Source: an uncultured Lachnospiraceae bacterium (GTDB lineage Bacteria > Bacillota > Clostridia > Lachnospirales > Lachnospiraceae). Taken from it: a stretch of 15,745 nt of DNA. Within the stretch, counting starts at the first letter, position 1. Every line of letters begins with the position of its first letter. Below are positions 14,751 to 15,745 of the stretch, piece by piece. The DNA is taken from NCBI GenBank assembly GCA_900553355.1, contig USDK01000060.1:1-15745 (forward strand), written 5' to 3'. The notes beneath the pieces were generated by a model. The model was not told the origin of the DNA and did no database searches. It saw nothing but the letters and a program-made list of their open reading frames with translations. The position numbers and the translations under genes were made by a program.

Positions 14751-15359
14751 CTAAAAAAATACCAGTATTATGTTTAATACCCATACAAAAATGGAAAGGC
14801 ACAGTCCGATGATAGAGCAGATTTTTCCGGCCTTTGCACGGCCCGCGAAGCTTGAATGCTTTCCAAGTCTTGCTCTGGTAACCCCCAGGATTCCAAGAAT
14901 CAGTCCTGCGATCGGAACCAGCCATCCCATCAGGATACTGCACACGCCAAATACAAGCGCCATCGTGGCCGCACTGGTATTATCAACCGTGTAGACCGGC
15001 ACTCCCTGGGGGCCGCCCTGTGGCTGCTGTCCCTGAGGCGTCTGAACGGGCTGCTGCAGAGCCGCGTAAAGCTGTTCCAGGCTGTCTTTATAGGGCTTTT
15101 TCTGCAGTGTCCCTACGAAACCGTCCAGGCCCATCTCTCCGCCTACGCCTTTTAACCATGCCTCAATATGAAAAACTCCATTTACATAGGACCATTTCAG
15201 ATATTTATAACCTTCCACCACGGCATCCCCTGCCCGATATACCGATTCTCCATTATAATCAGTCATTGTAAACTGATTCTTCTGCAGGAAATCATTCATA
15301 ATAAACTGCACAAAATCTTCCGGCTGATTCAAAACCAGATCGTAATGATACCTCGCCAT
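14751..15359 (-). CDS. Membrane protein with C-terminal DUF4190-like domain
   Basis: A 202-residue protein in three parts. Residues 1-100 form a soluble domain (YHYDLVL...FIMNDFLQKNQF, YLKWSYVNGVFHIEAWL) that I do not recognise as a named family. Residues 102-122 are a Gln/Pro/Gly-rich linker. Residues 127-202 hold three hydrophobic segments with ALVFGVCSILMGW and GLILGILGVTRAR, typical of DUF4190 tails. The soluble part is probably tethered to the inner face of the membrane. AGGAGG lies eight bases before the ATG. Its promoter and a large 5' hairpin are immediately upstream, and the M18 aminopeptidase is next in the operon. No activity can be assigned. Confidence 0.75.
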   Translation of the reverse strand: MARYHYDLVLNQPEDFVQFIMNDFLQKNQFTMTDYNGESVYRAGDAVVEGYKYLKWSYVNGVFHIEAWLKGVGGEMGLDGFVGTLQKKPYKDSLEQLYAALQQPVQTPQGQQPQGGPQGVPVYTVDNTSAATMALVFGVCSILMGWLVPIAGLILGILGVTRARLGKHSSFAGRAKAGKICSIIGLCLSIFVWVLNIILVFF

Positions 15360-15390
15360 TTTACAATCCTCCTGTCATCTCATTTTTTAA

Positions 15391-15421
15391 AAGGGCCTCG
15401 CAGAGACTCTGCAGGGCCCTT
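15391..15421 (-). promoter_or_regulatory. 5' leader hairpin of the DUF4190-like operon
   Basis: AAGGGCC (15391-15397) pairs with GGCCCTT (15415-15421), and inside it GCAGAG (15400-15405) pairs with CTCTGC (15407-15412), with one G-U pair, one mismatch and a one-base gap at the tip. The stem starts within a few bases of the predicted transcript start and ends about 30 bases before the ATG. It could protect the 5' end, or act as a weak attenuator because TTTT follows the stem. Confidence 0.55.
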
Positions 15422-15429
15422 CCATGGAC

Positions 15430-15458
15430 AGTATAATATATCTGCGTCCTCTTGTCTA
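15430..15458 (-). promoter_or_regulatory. Promoter of the DUF4190-like/M18 operon
   Basis: On the minus strand TAGACA (15453-15458), 17 bases, TATACT (15430-15435). The -35 hexamer overlaps the plus-strand -35 hexamer of the transporter promoter. Confidence 0.65.
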
Positions 15459-15480
15459 TTTCAAATATTTATGCTATACT
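15452..15480 (+). promoter_or_regulatory. Promoter of the MATE transporter gene
   Basis: TTGTCT (15452-15457), 17 bases, TATACT (15475-15480) with an extended TGC before the -10. The predicted start is near 15487, leaving a leader of about 115 bases. Confidence 0.7.
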
Positions 15481-15526
15481 GCCTCTGCTATACAACAAAA
15501 CGTCGTCATCGGAGAAGATGTCGGGT

Positions 15527-15563
15527 GCGCCCGGTTATTGTCATGATAATCGGGCGCTTTTTT
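15527..15563 (+). terminator. Intrinsic terminator in the MATE gene leader
   Basis: GCGCCCG (15527-15533) pairs with CGGGCGC (15551-15557), with extra pairing of TTAT and ATAA inside, and is followed by TTTTTT (15558-15563). It lies between the promoter and the start codon. A small alternative hairpin, CGGG (15522-15525) with CCCG (15530-15533), would compete with its left arm. This is the layout of an attenuator. The upstream leader does not match any riboswitch class I know. Confidence 0.75.
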
Positions 15564-15602
15564 CACCTATTTGTTTCTGACACTACTATGAAGGAGGATC
15601 CT

Positions 15603-15745
15603 ATGAATTCTGCATCATTATTTTCCAAAACACCGCCATTAAAACTTTTTTTTCTTGCTTCCATTCCCGGAGCCGTCAGTATGCTGGCAAGCGCTCTGTA
15701 TCTGACGATAGACGGTGTCTTTGTAGGGCAGTTTCTGGGAGGCAC
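15603..15745 (+). CDS. MATE-family efflux transporter, N-terminal part
   Basis: The frame runs off the window after 47 complete codons. MATE proteins export drugs or metabolites in exchange for sodium ions or protons. The visible part starts MNSASLFSKTPPLKLFFLASIPG and continues with VSMLASALYLTIDGVFVGQFLGG, the characteristic first helix and loop (ID-G-FVGQ-LG) of the DinF/NorM type found in Clostridia. The ATG at 15603 is preferred because AAGGAGG ends five bases before it; an in-frame ATG at 15588 lies before that site. It is the only plus-strand gene in the window and lies behind a terminator-containing leader. Confidence 0.85.
   Translation, partial: MNSASLFSKTPPLKLFFLASIPGAVSMLASALYLTIDGVFVGQFLGG

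Noticed and set aside
13366..14754. Long plus-strand frames opposite the M18 aminopeptidase
   Set aside because: Overlapping shadows in all three plus frames over an intact metallopeptidase gene; Pro, Arg and His-rich with no signals.
15563..15745. Minus-strand 60-codon frame at the right edge
   Set aside because: Antisense to the MATE transporter start, which has a ribosome binding site, promoter and family motif.
1..15745. tRNA genes, rRNA, CRISPR arrays
   Set aside because: No cloverleaf, rRNA-like or regularly spaced repeat sequence was seen on reading both strands.

Overview
The window looks like chromosome from a Gram-positive anaerobe of the Clostridia, most likely a Lachnospiraceae (Blautia, Dorea or Mediterraneibacter-like). 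The reasons are a coaX-dusB-greA-lysS order, small proteins resembling Lachnospiraceae-restricted families (a DUF6145-like protein beside coaX, a DUF6462-like protein in the accessory part), strong AGGAGG-type ribosome binding sites and sigma-A type promoters. This is recognition from memory; no search was run. Every gene but the last lies on the minus strand.

Region 1 (1 to about 3050) is accessory DNA, clearly more AT-rich in its left part. Reading in transcription order (right to left), it starts with a small mobile-element module: a DUF6462/excisionase-like protein, a short DUF3970-like protein, and a ParA-type ATPase that breaks off after its second Asp-containing motif, followed by an intrinsic terminator. 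Next comes a three-gene cassette with its own promoter: a Cro/CI-type regulator, a NurA-like nuclease and the N-terminal HAS-barrel of a HerA-type ATPase. Spacings are 4 and 11 bp, so this reads as one operon. It is a probable anti-phage (DNA end-processing) cassette. The HerA frame is destroyed at the left edge by unrelated sequence containing a nested palindrome, possibly the end of an insertion element.

Region 2 (3210-7552, and on to 8599) is core housekeeping: ornithine carbamoyltransferase, a DUF6145-like protein, type III pantothenate kinase (coaX), tRNA-dihydrouridine synthase (dusB), then greA and lysS from a perfect-consensus promoter. A REP-like palindrome sits between coaX and dusB, and a partial third copy of its arm abuts the dusB start codon.

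Region 3 (8690-12977) holds a ktrB-ktrA-TrmH-family methyltransferase operon (potassium uptake plus RNA modification, with 4-bp coupling), followed by an nfeD-slipin pair (membrane SPFH system, 7-bp overlap).

Region 4 (13085-15745) holds an 80-codon remnant of an aquaporin that lacks both NPA motifs, an M18 aminopeptidase with a strong terminator, and a membrane protein with a DUF4190-like tail. Divergently, on the plus strand, lies the start of a MATE-family efflux transporter. The last two genes are driven by back-to-back promoters whose -35 hexamers overlap. The transporter leader contains an intrinsic terminator ahead of the gene, which suggests attenuation by an unidentified signal.

No rRNA, tRNA or CRISPR array was seen, and no gene-free stretch exceeds 300 bases.
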